Of a DNA stretch of 64,000 bases, positions 25,701 to 35,269 are shown one piece after another. The stretch spans positions 31,702,449 through 31,766,448 of the forward strand of contig OY292276.1 in the NCBI GenBank assembly GCA_958496175.1. The letters are read 5' to 3'. The notes beneath the pieces were generated by a model. It was not told the origin of the DNA, did not search any database, and saw only the letters and a program-made list of their open reading frames with translations. How positions within the stretch are numbered: the first letter of the stretch is position 1; each line of letters begins with the position of its first letter. Origin of the DNA: Sisyra terminalis. Lineage: Eukaryota; Arthropoda; Insecta; Neuroptera; Sisyridae. Position numbers and translations under genes: made by a program.

Positions 25701-25980
25701 ATATAAATAAATGAAAGCATTTATTTTTTCCTTTTTACCTGAAAACGTTCATCAGCAATGAAAGTGTAACGATCGACAGTTAAGATGTGGGCATCACGAC
25801 GTCTGATCCAAGATACGGACTTGTTGCCTAACTGTTTTACTTTACAAGGTAAGTACGCGTGTGTGCCCAATTGTGTCGTAATATTTGTGCTGGTACTTGT
25901 ATCAAAATATGGACCGGTATAAAGTCCAGAGAATCTCTTTGAAATGCGAGGAGCTCCAGCAGTTTCGCCCCCCGATAATA
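16554..25980 (-). CDS. dpr-like: Dpr-family Ig protein, 5' partial, four exons
   Basis: Join of 25980-25739, 25675-25543, 19606-19307 and 16726-16554; all junctions are GT-AG and in phase, giving 282 residues. Dpr proteins are neuronal surface Ig proteins that pair with DIP proteins in synaptic partner choice. Visible here: an N-terminal linker; Ig1 with Cys46, Trp58 (SWIRRRD), the HILTVDRYTFIADERF strand typical of the family, and Cys108 in DAGEYEC; Ig2 with Cys149, Trp163 (FWYHD) and Cys209 in DSGNYSC; then NGEHPAAMQ and a hydrophobic tail (about 264-282) ending in VT, which fits a GPI-anchor signal. N-glycosylation motifs are NIT (33-35) and NYS (206-208). The signal-peptide exon is missing: the first codon shown is split, so an upstream exon ending in phase 1 is required. 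Which paralogue it is remains open; the Glu-His-Pro-Ala-Ala-Met-Gln tail recalls the dpr1-5 group, the FIADERF motif the dpr11/15-17 group. Confidence 0.93.
16727..19306 (-). other. dpr-like intron between Ig2 and tail exons
   Basis: About 2.6 kb. It contains a CT-rich run near 17410-17425 and a more complex stretch at 18530-18960 that reads like decayed mobile DNA but gives no recognisable protein. No other gene seen. Confidence 0.6.
19307..19606 (-). CDS. dpr-like: dpr-like Ig2 exon
   Basis: Acceptor CATTGTTTTCAG, donor CAACG|GTAAG, 300 nt. It encodes the entire second Ig domain, from PKIEILGETDIYVKTG through WYHDN and DSGNYSC to SVLLHVLN, with both intradomain cysteines and the core Trp. 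Confidence 0.95.
22020..22800. mobile_element. TGACGTCA-family element, copy 1
   Basis: Bounded by AAGTGACGTCATAATGTCAA (22050 region) and ATTGTGACGTCAGAGG (22752 region). The left edge matches the edge of the THAP-bearing element at 55.3 kb (GTGACGTC, one base, TAATGT). The right edge is followed by a TTATAAGCAC-type word also seen in the 28.6- and 63.4-kb copies. The interior is AT-rich and non-coding. Exact ends are unknown. Confidence 0.45.
25175..25336. mobile_element. Small inverted-repeat element (TA target, mariner-like size)
   Basis: The ends are inverted copies: GGTTCGTTTCTGTTGGAG at the left and, on the other strand, GGTTCGTTTCTGGCGGTAG at the right, with weaker pairing further in. 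The element is flanked by TA on both sides (25173-25174 and 25337-25338), as for Tc1/mariner-type insertions. It is 162 bp with no coding capacity. Confidence 0.65.
25543..25675 (-). CDS. dpr-like: dpr-like Ig1 exon, second half
   Basis: Acceptor TTGTATCTTGCAG, donor GTCG|GTAAG, 133 nt. It encodes AFLVEGTDTWTLQVKYVQ, then ARDAGEYECQVSTEPKMS and the last strand of Ig1. The tyrosine-corner and second cysteine of the V-type fold are present. Confidence 0.95.
25739..25980 (-). CDS. dpr-like: dpr-like Ig1 exon, first half
   Basis: Acceptor TTTTGTTGCAG, donor TTTCAG|GTAAAA, 242 nt. It encodes a pre-Ig linker, GLYTGPYFDTSTSTNITT, the first cysteine (LPCKVKQL) and the SWIRRRDAHILTVDRYT strand. It is separated from the next exon by an intron of only 63 nt. 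It starts with the last two bases of a split codon. Confidence 0.95.
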
Positions 25981-26114
25981 CTGCAACAAAAAATCGGTTT
26001 TCATTAAAATTAAGTTTAAGAAGCTTTCTATCAATGGATTAATGAATAATAATGTTTTTCCTATGACTCAATTTCTTTCTTGATTACGAGGCGAATCAAT
26101 AGTCAATTTACTCA

Positions 26115-26175
26115 ACAGTTTTTTGCTGTCATCATCGGATACCAAGATTACCTGATGATGACAGTCTAAAACTGT
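26115..26175. repeat. Near-perfect inverted repeat with CTGATGATGAC core
   Basis: A left arm of about 24 nt (ACAGTTTTTTGCTGTCATCA...) and a right arm TGATGATGACAGTCTAAAAC are reverse complements with few mismatches, separated by about 12 nt. A stable hairpin would form. It lies just upstream of the first recognised dpr exon and is probably a relic of a mobile element. Confidence 0.6.
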
Positions 26176-26199
26176 CCTCTTAATATATTGGTATCAATG

Positions 26200-27480
26200 A
26201 GTACGAAACATGTATGCTCGCCAATCCGTTTGTTTATTCAAAATATGTAGGCACCAATTTCGATTTTTTTGACAATTAATCTGATATCAATTCTGTGTAT
26301 GACCATTGACACTTGATGGAAAAAATAACGAAAACTCATTGGTTTATTTTCAGATTTTTTTTTCAATTTAATGATAGTTTCCTTATTTTAAGTATAATTA
26401 TTCGTAGATGTATTTATCTATACAAAGTACTTTAAAGCTTGGTATAAATTATTGTACTTAATTTTTTTCTTTCGGTCCCTTATGTTAACTAACGTTAAGC
26501 TTATATTAGCTGATACGGATAACCGCAAATTCATGTTCAATGCCCTATATTATGCAATTTTATAGGTTCTAAATTTGATACCATTCAATAAAATTTGATA
26601 ATTATGATAGCAATTGCGAAGCAGCAGAGATTGCTCTATTAAAGAACTTCTCATTTATTAAAATTGGTTTAAAATAAGATTTTAAATGTGTTTTCATATG
26701 CTTTTATAGGTTCAACTATTAATTACTATAGATTACGGTTGTTATTTATGAGTTTTATAGTTTGATGATAATATACCCTGTTATGACAATAATCTAGCAC
26801 GGCTAGAATAGAACATTAGGAATGGTCAGCGCAAAGTCAAGATATAAATAAAAAAATAAATAAAAGCAAAAAAGTATATATTAGTTGATATTTTTCAATA
26901 GAATGTGCAAAGTTTATGGTTTAAGAAAATCCCCAACACCTGTAGAACAATCGCGTTAAGCTCTCGAGTTATTTTCCACGTTTACAGGGAATATTAAACT
27001 TCATGGTTCTCGTCCAAAAGTTTGTCTCGTCTCGTACACGAAGTTGTCTGGTAATAATTTTCTGATAATCATGATGTTAAAGATGAGATGACAGAACAAG
27101 AATGAAAAAGACTTAGGACTTTATTCATCTTTGTTCAACTCAAGTTTGATGTCCCCATCTACGACTAAACTTCGAAATGTTGGAATCGTGACACCGTATG
27201 CATTTCAGTCTCCAATCTTTTTATCATACAATTATCTAAGAAAATATAATCTGTTGAAAAGTTTGTTCTTAAACACAAATACGATTACCTACGCTGATAT
27301 TTGTAATCGAATCAAGAATAGGGGTTGTAAAAATGCTAAATGTTACCAACGCAAATTGAGAACGAGAATACGTAATGGAAATTTTTTTGACTCAAACAAT
27401 AGATATAATGCAAATATTTTTAAAATAATCTAAACTGTTACAAATCAATATCAAAATAATTTTTTACTGATAATTTTTAA
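26200..27480. other. No gene seen
   Basis: AT-rich DNA, possibly dpr intron. A 100-codon frame at 27131-27433 is low-complexity in composition and has no motif. Confidence 0.4.
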
Positions 27481-27489
27481 CTTTACGTG

Positions 27490-28720
27490 ATAAAATTTGA
27501 GAGTTTTTCATTTATAAAAGCAAAAAAAGAACGTAAAATTCAAAAACCCTAAAGCAAGCTCCATTAAACCGGTATTAAAATGACGTCACAATACAGAAAA
27601 TTTAATATTCCTCGGACGTTTTCTTATAACCAATGTATTTAAACATAAATAGTCACGTTGTTTAAATGTTAATGATTGAAACCATTTATTTGAAATTTAG
27701 TGAGGCTTACTTACTAACCTTCATAACTTTTCTATTGAAAATGTATGCCAACATATACTCTTTTACATTTAGAAATCATCTTACAATAAGTCAACTGAGC
27801 ATAGAAGTAGTAAAATCAGCTATTTCAAATAGTTATAATGAATATTAAAGACTGAAATTTTTTCTGAGGATAAGCTTCATTTACTTTTATACTTTGATTC
27901 AATATCGTTCAAATTGGTATACTTAAGGCTGAAAAAAATATTTTCTGATTTATATTTTCTTTCTTAATTTATTCGCATATCCGCAAATTAAAGACATATA
28001 AAAGTTACATATAAACATATAAAAATTTTTTAAGTACTAACAATCCTTCCAAAAATGGTCCAAATACCTTTTTAAGGCCATTTTTTTATTGTTATCGTCC
28101 TACGGCATTTTTTAAATATTTCGTTTTAGTCAATATTTTAAAATAATCGAAAAAATATTTACTATACCTTTCTTCAAATTTCAGATACATTCATCAAAAT
28201 TCAGACTTGATTGATTGCGAAAGTAAAGTTTTCCTCAAAAATTCATTAAATAATTCATACACAATAAGAATTTTTTTTTAACAAAACTAAATGGTTTTCC
28301 TTATTGGCCAGCCTAGTCAATATTATAAAATCTTTAAGAAGTTATTCACTAGATTTTATTTTCAAATTATAATTGTTGTTGAATCATTTGGAAAAACCGT
28401 TTTTCTTCCTGTAAAAAGAAGACTCAGTAATGAAATGATAAATAAAAAGCTTAGTTTTAACAAACACAGCTAACCTCTATTCCGTTGAAAAAAAAAGAGT
28501 AATTTTTAGGATAAAGAAATGTTTTTCGTGGAGGTAAATGTGAAAAATAGTGTAAATTGTTACTGTTTTTATGATAATCACTTAATGGTCTGTGCATATC
28601 TCGGTTTCAATAAATGAACTGTGACGTCACAGAAGAATCATAAGCGCACCCATCGTTTTCGAACTCTCATTTGCTCATTAAAATTAAAACTTTTTTTCTG
28701 CCAAAATATATTTAAATTTG
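27490..28720 (+). mobile_element. TGACGTCA-family element, copy 2
   Basis: The left segment (27500-27600) has TTCATTTATAAAAGC and TATTAAAATGACGTCACAA. The right segment (28600-28700) has CTGTGACGTCACAG, then CATAAGCGCACCCATCG and TTTTCGAACTCTCATTTGCT. Both edges match, in the same order, the reverse complement of 63330-63760, which is the same element with most of the interior missing. No protein frame of interest lies between them. Confidence 0.6.
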
Positions 28721-28769
28721 GTAGAATTAAATATTGATTTTTCTCATTTTAATAATATCCTTTACCGAT

Positions 28770-29880
28770 TAAAAAAATTGGCAGTTGGTCTATTTGTTGT
28801 TAAACAAAGATATTTGTAATTGTACATTTAAGAACATAAAACAATTAAGATTATCTTGAATCAACTTTGATACAATTTAAGGAACAATTTTCAACAGTAG
28901 AAAATTGATTCGGTTTTTTTTTACGGAAAATATTTGGTAGTTGGCACGTTTTTTCCTGGTGAATTAGCGAGGAATGAAGCACATTTATTTTCGGCATCTT
29001 TCCCTGTGGTACACAGTGTCAATTTATGAGATTTGAGTATTTTTCTGTGGGAAAAGTGCACGAATTTCACCTTTTATTTTATAAGCTACGAATATGTTTC
29101 GATGACTTGAATCATGTACGTGCAACACGTCTTTTCAATATCTTAGTCCTGTTACAGGTTTTCGCCTATATTTTCTTAATGGAATCCGTGATAAAAGAAA
29201 ATATTGATTTTTTCCTTACTGTTCTCTTAATAAAAATAATTGGGTCATACTGTTGTAAGAACGGTGAAATTGAGTTTGGATCCATAAAAAATTCAATCTG
29301 TTCATTTTTAAAATAAGTTGCTGTTCTTCAAAATTGAATTTAAAAACTTTAAACGCAAATGGGAATTGCAGAGTATAGTGATATTTCAGAATAGAGCTTT
29401 TTTTCAAATTTTCGATAAAATATTTTTTATATGTGATTTAGTCAATTTAATAATAACGTTTACTATCTGCAGCTACTTAAAAACTATCATATTTTAAATA
29501 CGAAGTACATAAAATTGTTAAAGAAAATAATTTGATGAAAAAGTGAAGTTAGCAGAGTCATTTTATTAAAACGTTCTTTTTCAGGGAAAATTATCTTGTT
29601 GAAATTTTAATAATTTATTCAGAAATTTAATTACATAAGAAAATATGCAAATTCATTGTGAAGGTAAAAAAAACTATATATATATATATATGTATATGTG
29701 GTTTAACACAGGGTGTAAGTGTGGAATGAGAACTAACTTGTTTTCATTCTTAATAGTATGGCAAAGATCTTTATCCTTTTGTTCACGGTGGATTTATTTA
29801 GGATATATTTCGTTGGTGACAAAAACTTTGCTATGATTAGAGACAAATGATGCTGGAGAGTTGGCACCAATAAAAGCAGT
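28770..29880. other. No gene seen
   Basis: AT-rich. A 96-codon frame (29026-29316, plus) has no recognisable motif. A (TA)n run sits at 29674-29692. Confidence 0.4.
29674..29692. repeat. (TA)n microsatellite
   Basis: Simple TA dinucleotide run followed by an imperfect TGTATATG extension. Confidence 0.85.
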
Positions 29881-30060
29881 TTGAAGCTTTGAGGAGAACG
29901 TACGATGTCCTTTTCTTGCCCACGTTCTCCCACAGGACCGTCTTCACAATTCCGAGTTGTCGTCATGATGCTGCGATACTTCTTGCGAAGAGTAGACCAT
30001 TTTTTCCCTCCTCGTCTAGCATTGAGTTTCTTTCCGAGAAAATATTACATTCTATGTGAA
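29880..30060. other. Complex island, possible regulatory DNA
   Basis: Balanced composition against AT-rich flanks, with open frames on both strands (29905-30231 plus, 29733-29966 minus). No motif or splice pair makes one of them convincing. It may be a conserved non-coding element or an exon I cannot confirm. Confidence 0.25.
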
Positions 30061-30537
30061 AATTATTATGAGAAAAAGAGAGATAAACTTTTGAGGGATG
30101 AATGTGATAAATTATCATCATCTCCGACCAACGGAACGAATAAATATGCCAGGTGTTTTTCGACATGGGAATTTTTGTTTATTTTCGTTGTTCGCGTGGT
30201 CTTTTCTTATGACCGGGAAAACCATATTTAAAAATTTGATTGGATTACAGAATACACTCGAAGAGAAAATAATTTGTCACTGCTGAAACATAATGATTTG
30301 TGTTTTCACGAAAAATAATATTCAGATGCTTACGGAAAATTCTTGATTAACTTTCTTATGATACTTCATTTGTAAAATATGATTTAATGTTTTTAAATGC
30401 AAAATATTTTTGTTCTAAAAAGATTCAAATAACACGTTGATATTTTGACAAAAGTAATAAAGTTTAAAAATGTGTATTAATAAATGAACTTAATTTTTTT
30501 GCAATAAGCAACTATAAAATTTTTTATTTTAATTGTT

Positions 30538-30662
30538 ATTTACCGTCGATTTTAAAAATCCGTAAATCAAGAAGTATTGAAAATTTACTTTATACGAGAT
30601 TTGAACCCAACACGTACCAGTTTTGGAGCGGTCATCCTGACCACTCGGCCATCAGTAGGCTC
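30538..30662 (-). mobile_element. tRNA-derived SINE, copy 3
   Basis: Read on the minus strand: head GCCTACTGATGGCCGAGTGG (A box), B-box-like TGGGTTCAAATCTCG, then the family tail with TTTACGGATTTT and GACGGTAAAT at the 3' end. The order matches the other copies. Confidence 0.7.
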
Positions 30663-30669
30663 TTCCTAA

Positions 30670-30755
30670 AATTTATTTGGATGTAAATTGAAAACACAGT
30701 TTTTGAACTTCTGTTATTACTAAATTTATTTTTCCTGTTGATTTTATACTGTTAA
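30670..30755 (-). repeat. SINE-associated companion unit, copy 2
   Basis: Lies directly 5' of the SINE head on the minus strand. It shares the ACAGTATAAAATCAACAGGA, AAAACTGTGTTTTCAATTTA and CATCCAAAT blocks with 3621-3720. Confidence 0.5.
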
Positions 30756-31020
30756 ATATGATTATACAGGAACTATTTTTTGATTTTAATTATGATTACC
30801 GGTTTATTCAAGATAACTCAAGATATACATATTTAAACAATGTTACAACTGTCAATCTGTCTTAGAATAAGGTAGATACTAGAGCGGTTAAATATATTTT
30901 TGGAAAGTATCTAGATGTTATTGTAGATAAGTTACTTCTTTAAAAACTATATACTCGTAAGATACGATACTAGTTACATTTGTCAAAAAATAAAAGAAAT
31001 ACGACACAGTAGTTAAGATG

Positions 31021-31801
31021 CTTTAAAGCCTTGTTTCTCAACCGGTGGTTCGTAGGGATTTTTGGGTGGTCTACGAAGATTTTTCAGCCGTAAAAATGTT
31101 CTTAAATTTCAAGTGTTAAAATTAACTTCACGTCTGTTTTGTATCTGTTTTTGTCCCATATATTTGCATGAGACTATTTAGAAATTATTTTATCGCAGGT
31201 AAATCCATCATATCCTCGAAAACGGTGCCTTTTCATACAGTCGCTAGTCGTTGGTTTCTAGCGAAAAATGTAGTACCGTGACTAAAATATATCATGTGCG
31301 CCATCTGAAAAAAGAAGCGATAAAGCCAAATAGTGTTTAGCTGTTTTGCCGGATGATACCATACATATCATATTTACCAAACATAATTTTCTCTAAACGT
31401 TTCCAAAAAGAGTTCATAGCTGGTTCATTTATTTTTCATGAGCTTAATATTTACAAACAAATATTTAATACTTGAACCTCGCAGTTATTTAAACATACCC
31501 ATATATTGAAGTGGTTATAACGGTTCTTTGATATTGGATAGAGAGCCTCATTTATCGCTCAAATTTTGGCACACATGTTAAATTTTAGTCACGTGATCAC
31601 ATTTTTCGCTAGAAATCAGCGACTAGCGACAACATGAAAGTGCACCTAAAGATTCCATTATATCTTTTAACTCCATATTAATTATTTTGAAAAAAAGCTC
31701 AATTGTATAAATAAATATTAATTTGTTCCTATATTGATGGTCCGCAAAATATTTTTGGGTGGTCTTAGGGTATAAAAAGGTTGAGAAACTATGCTTTAAA
31801 G
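31021..31801. mobile_element. Non-autonomous hAT-type element with 8-bp target duplication
   Basis: The element body is 31029-31793. Its ends, CCTTGTTTCTCAACC and (other strand) CATAGTTTCTCAACC, are inverted, and it is flanked by a perfect 8-bp direct repeat CTTTAAAG (31021-31028 and 31794-31801). An 8-bp duplication and ends of the C-A-G-N-G-type TTCTCAACC class are hallmarks of hAT transposons. The 765-bp body has no transposase frame. It contains a second inverted repeat (31224-31298 and 31572-31646). Confidence 0.8.
31224..31646. repeat. Nested inverted repeat inside the hAT element
   Basis: Arms of about 75 nt at 31224-31298 and 31572-31646 are near-identical reverse complements, sharing GTCGCTAGTCG, TTTCTAGCGAAAAATGT and GTGACTAAAAT blocks. 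Both arms start with a GGTGC word at the outer edge, so this could be a second transposon inserted in the first, but no target duplication was found. Confidence 0.65.
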
Positions 31802-32433
31802 TAACTATGTTACTTCAATGTAACTAAGATACTTTTTTCTGTCAGCTCTTTTTTGTAAATTTTGATTAAAGTTAATGTAAAATTGTTTTTCATGTAAGTG
31901 TCCTAACAGTAAAATCAATGTAAACTCTTACAGATATACAAAATGCCACTTCAGATATCATACAAGCAAATCAAAGATATCTTTGAACTCAAAAATATCC
32001 GCAAAATTTTCAAATAATATTCACCAAAAAAAAAAAGAAGAAGAAACGTATGATTTCAACCACTCTGTTGGTGAATTTATAAGGAATAGTATTTAAAGAG
32101 AAATACTTTTTTTAGTCCAAGTTCACCGTAATATAATCTTCGGATATTAAAGATGGACTTTCAATTCAATGACACAGAGTTATAGTGAGTAACACAAAAT
32201 GATAATACAAATGATACAGAAGAAATAAATAAGATACCTTTTATTTAAAACGTTGGCCTATCCAAGACACATCTTAAAGACCCTAATGATCATTAAAGCT
32301 ACGCATGAAGGGCTAAATGTTAAGGAGTCGGACTTATAAGATACCAAACAAGCTATTGGTATTGCTAATAGTGCATATTTTTAATCTATAAGAGAATAGA
32401 TAATAGAAATAGTAGGCTAGAATAATAAGCTAG

Positions 32434-32800
32434 TCGAAAATGAAAGCTCACGTATACATATGCAGAACACAAAGTACTCCCTTAATTGAAAGCTTTTTAA
32501 GTCCGTTTTCCATCTGTTTAATTTTATATTCTTATCTTTCGGATTTTCACACTCTTATTGAATCATTTATGCCATCATTTTTTATCCGCATATTTTCAAG
32601 TAAGTAAATTGGATTAATTTTACAGCGACTTTACGGTAAAGTATTTCTTTTCAATATTTAGAAGGATATATTCGTAATCAGATTATCAGATTTTTTTATT
32701 TGTTGGTTTCAAGCGTAACTTAAGAGTACTTATCGTTTGAAAATTTGAGCGAAACGAATATTGATATATAATCGGATGTAAAATACTTTATTTTTCATTG
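32434..32800 (+). repeat. Long inverted repeat, left arm
   Basis: About 365 nt that is highly similar by eye to the reverse complement of 34900-35267, including GATAATCTGATTACGAATAT (in reverse), CTTGAAAATATGCGGATAAA (in reverse) and CATATGTATACGTGAGCTTT-type words (in reverse). The two arms face each other across about 2.1 kb. Confidence 0.75.
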
Positions 32801-32859
32801 TCATGTATTTTCTTGAATAACGTAAGTAAAATGGGGAAGTCAAATATAAATAAAGAGAT

Positions 32860-33320
32860 TTCCACAATGTATGTCCATTTTATTTGTTGGTTGACTTTTT
32901 TCTCGTCTTTACGTGCGGAATTTGGATAAACGAAAGCGATCGTTGGACATTTTGTACAGATAATAAATAAATAAGATGGAATGATCACCAGGAAACGAAA
33001 AAGGATATTATAATTTATGGAATGGAGAAGTTCGGAAAAGTTGTGCTTGGCCTCACATTATTTTACCAATCGTCTCAACAGACATCACTGTCGTGGAACG
33101 ATCCCGTTGTTGTTGGAAGGAAGTTTTACATGCTTTGATGATATCGCACCTGAATGGGTGCTGTCACGGCCAATGTTCACTAATTGTTATTTATCGTGTA
33201 CAGGAAGTTTTGTCTCGTGTCTTTCTTTCTATTTCTCCTTATTAGATTTTAAATGGAAGTTTTGCGAAATTTACATTTCTTCCTTTTCAATTTGTTTGTT
33301 GGAAGGCTCGACGTTTTGAT
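32860..33320. other. Complex island between inverted-repeat arms
   Basis: Richer in GC than its flanks and open for 100 codons on the plus strand (33017-33319), but the translation is cysteine/phenylalanine-rich without a recognisable motif. The function is unknown. Confidence 0.25.
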
Positions 33321-34220
33321 GATAATTAATCAACTTTGCTCTACAATTCACCATTATCTGAACATTTCATCTGTAAAAATATTCAGTCATTCTAGCTTCA
33401 GAATAAATTAAAATAGGTTGCTTCAATCATCAGTTACTTATTGTTTCATTTTCAAATGAAGTTAAATTTTGTGTATCTGTAATAATCCTGACAATATTTT
33501 TGTTTAAATCCTTGCTATTCCAACATCAAGTATTTAGTATTTCTTTACTACGCACTTGTTAATGTTGCTTAGAAGAAAATCACAAATAATGAGAAAAAAT
33601 TGAAATTATTACTGTAGGTAGAGTTAACTATTTGAGCTATAACTGTAAAATTTCAATCCGATTTTCGTCTTTAAGTGAGCTTGTCACTGAACTCCTAAGC
33701 CGCTAGACCGATTTTGCAGAAGTTTTCTGTGTATATTTGAGTGGCATTACGGATGGTTAAGATTTACAATTGATCTCTACAAGTGAAAAGAAAGGCAAAG
33801 TATGTTTGATAAACAATCAAAATTTTCAAATGTATAAACAAAAGGCTGGTAAATCTCAACCTGTAGCATTATTCCGCGTAGGTATCTATATACAAGTACA
33901 TATAAACAAAATTGATATGACAAAGTAATTAATGTAAAAATAACATAACCTTTTATCTAAGTATAGTCTCTATATAACAATAACTATATTTTGTTAAATA
34001 CAATAATCTAAGGACTATAAACTAAATTTTGAATCACATTTTAAGGTGAGTATTTATTTTAAGATGCCCATAGTTCAAATTTACTGTTTTAAAATGAAAA
34101 CAGGTTAATTGATATTAAAAATAAATATCCATTCATTTAAGACTCTGCATACTACATAGAAAAAGTAAGGGAAGCCATTCCAAACGTAAAATTGAGGGAT
34201 GATGAGCAATTTTAAGCTAT
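33320..34220. other. No gene seen; small transposon relic
   Basis: AT-rich. At 33690-33745 the words CCTAAGCCGCTAGACCGATT and GTGTATATTTGAGTGGCAT recall a common insect repeat. No ends found. Confidence 0.3.
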
Positions 34221-34222
34221 AT

Positions 34223-34364
34223 CAGTATTTCCTAAACTATGGATCACGAACGAATACTGAGTGTGCTAAATAATGAGCGATTTGCCACTGTATTAAACAT
34301 GAAAAAATAAAGTGATTTTATACCCTTTTTCTCTAAAACAACTGAGAGCTAAGAAAAACCACTG
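34223..34364. mobile_element. Probable short hAT-type relic
   Basis: Starts with CAGTATTTCCTAAACTATGG and ends with AAGAAAAACCACTG, the inverted match of a CAGTGGTTTTTC end. The putative 8-bp flanks (AGCTATAT and TTCTATAC) agree only in part, so this is an old or mis-bounded copy. Confidence 0.4.
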
Positions 34365-34899
34365 TTCTATACAGTATGATGTATCATTCGGAAGTTTTTT
34401 TGCAATTTTTTAATTTTAACTTATCATTATTTACGGGTCCCTTATACCAGGTAAGTGAAACGCCAACGTTTAGGGAAGAACATCTGCCAGGTTCGCTTGT
34501 ATTATATAAAACAATCATTAAAACAATATTAAATTTTCTAAAACAGGGTCACATTTATTAAACTCCATATTTTAAGAAGTATTGATATTTTCCATTTATA
34601 TTTTCCTTCATATAATATAACTTCATATTAAGATTGCATATAATACCGTTATAAAATTTTCTAAGACGTTGATGCCAAATAAAAAGGAGAAGTGGATGAT
34701 AAAGAAACTAAATTTTCTAATTTCTCTAAAAAAACGTAAATTAATTTTTGAAACTTAATTTTTTTCCAAATTTAAAAGACAGTGGTGCAAGACTAAGAGA
34801 AATGGCTCAGATGCAAATATTATAAAAGGAACCTATGAACCTAAGGTATAAATTATCCATACCGTTAATGGATGCTACCATGTACAATAAACGATGAAA

Positions 34900-35267
34900 A
34901 AGAAATTATTTTACATCCGATTTTATATCAATATTCGTTTCGTCAGATTTTCAAACGATAAGTACACTTAAGCATTTGAGACCAACAAATAAAAAATGTG
35001 ATAATCTGATTACGAATATATCCTTTTAAATATTGAAAAGAAATACTTTACCATAAAGTTGCTGTTAAATTAATCCAATTTGCTTGCTTGAAAATATGCG
35101 GATAAAAAATGAGAAAAATGACTGCTGAAAATGATTCAATAGAAGTGTGAAAAACCGAAAGATAGGAATATAAAATAAAGAAAGGTGGAAGAAGGATTTA
35201 AAAAAGCTTTTAATTGAGGGACTCCCATGTGTTCTGTATATGTATACTTTCGTGAGCTTTCATTCGA
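34900..35267 (-). repeat. Long inverted repeat, right arm
   Basis: Partner of 32434-32800. Both arms stop near a TTTCATT-CGA word at the outside and fade a few tens of bases past a CGGATGTAAAATA word at the inside. No target duplication was recognised at the outer ends. Confidence 0.75.
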
Positions 35268-35269
35268 AG

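Noticed and set aside
25837..26034. A minus-strand 65-codon frame over the first Ig1 exon.
   Set aside because: It is out of phase with the joined dpr reading frame, which has the conserved Ig residues.
29733..30231. Overlapping plus- and minus-strand frames around 29.9 kb, including a basic stretch (GGKKWSTLRKKYRS) on the minus strand.
   Set aside because: Neither frame has a family signature or matching splice sites, and both run on into AT-rich sequence.
33017..33319. 100-codon plus-strand frame in the island between the inverted-repeat arms.
   Set aside because: There is no motif, no start context and no splice support. The Phe/Cys/Ser-rich content looks like translated non-coding DNA.
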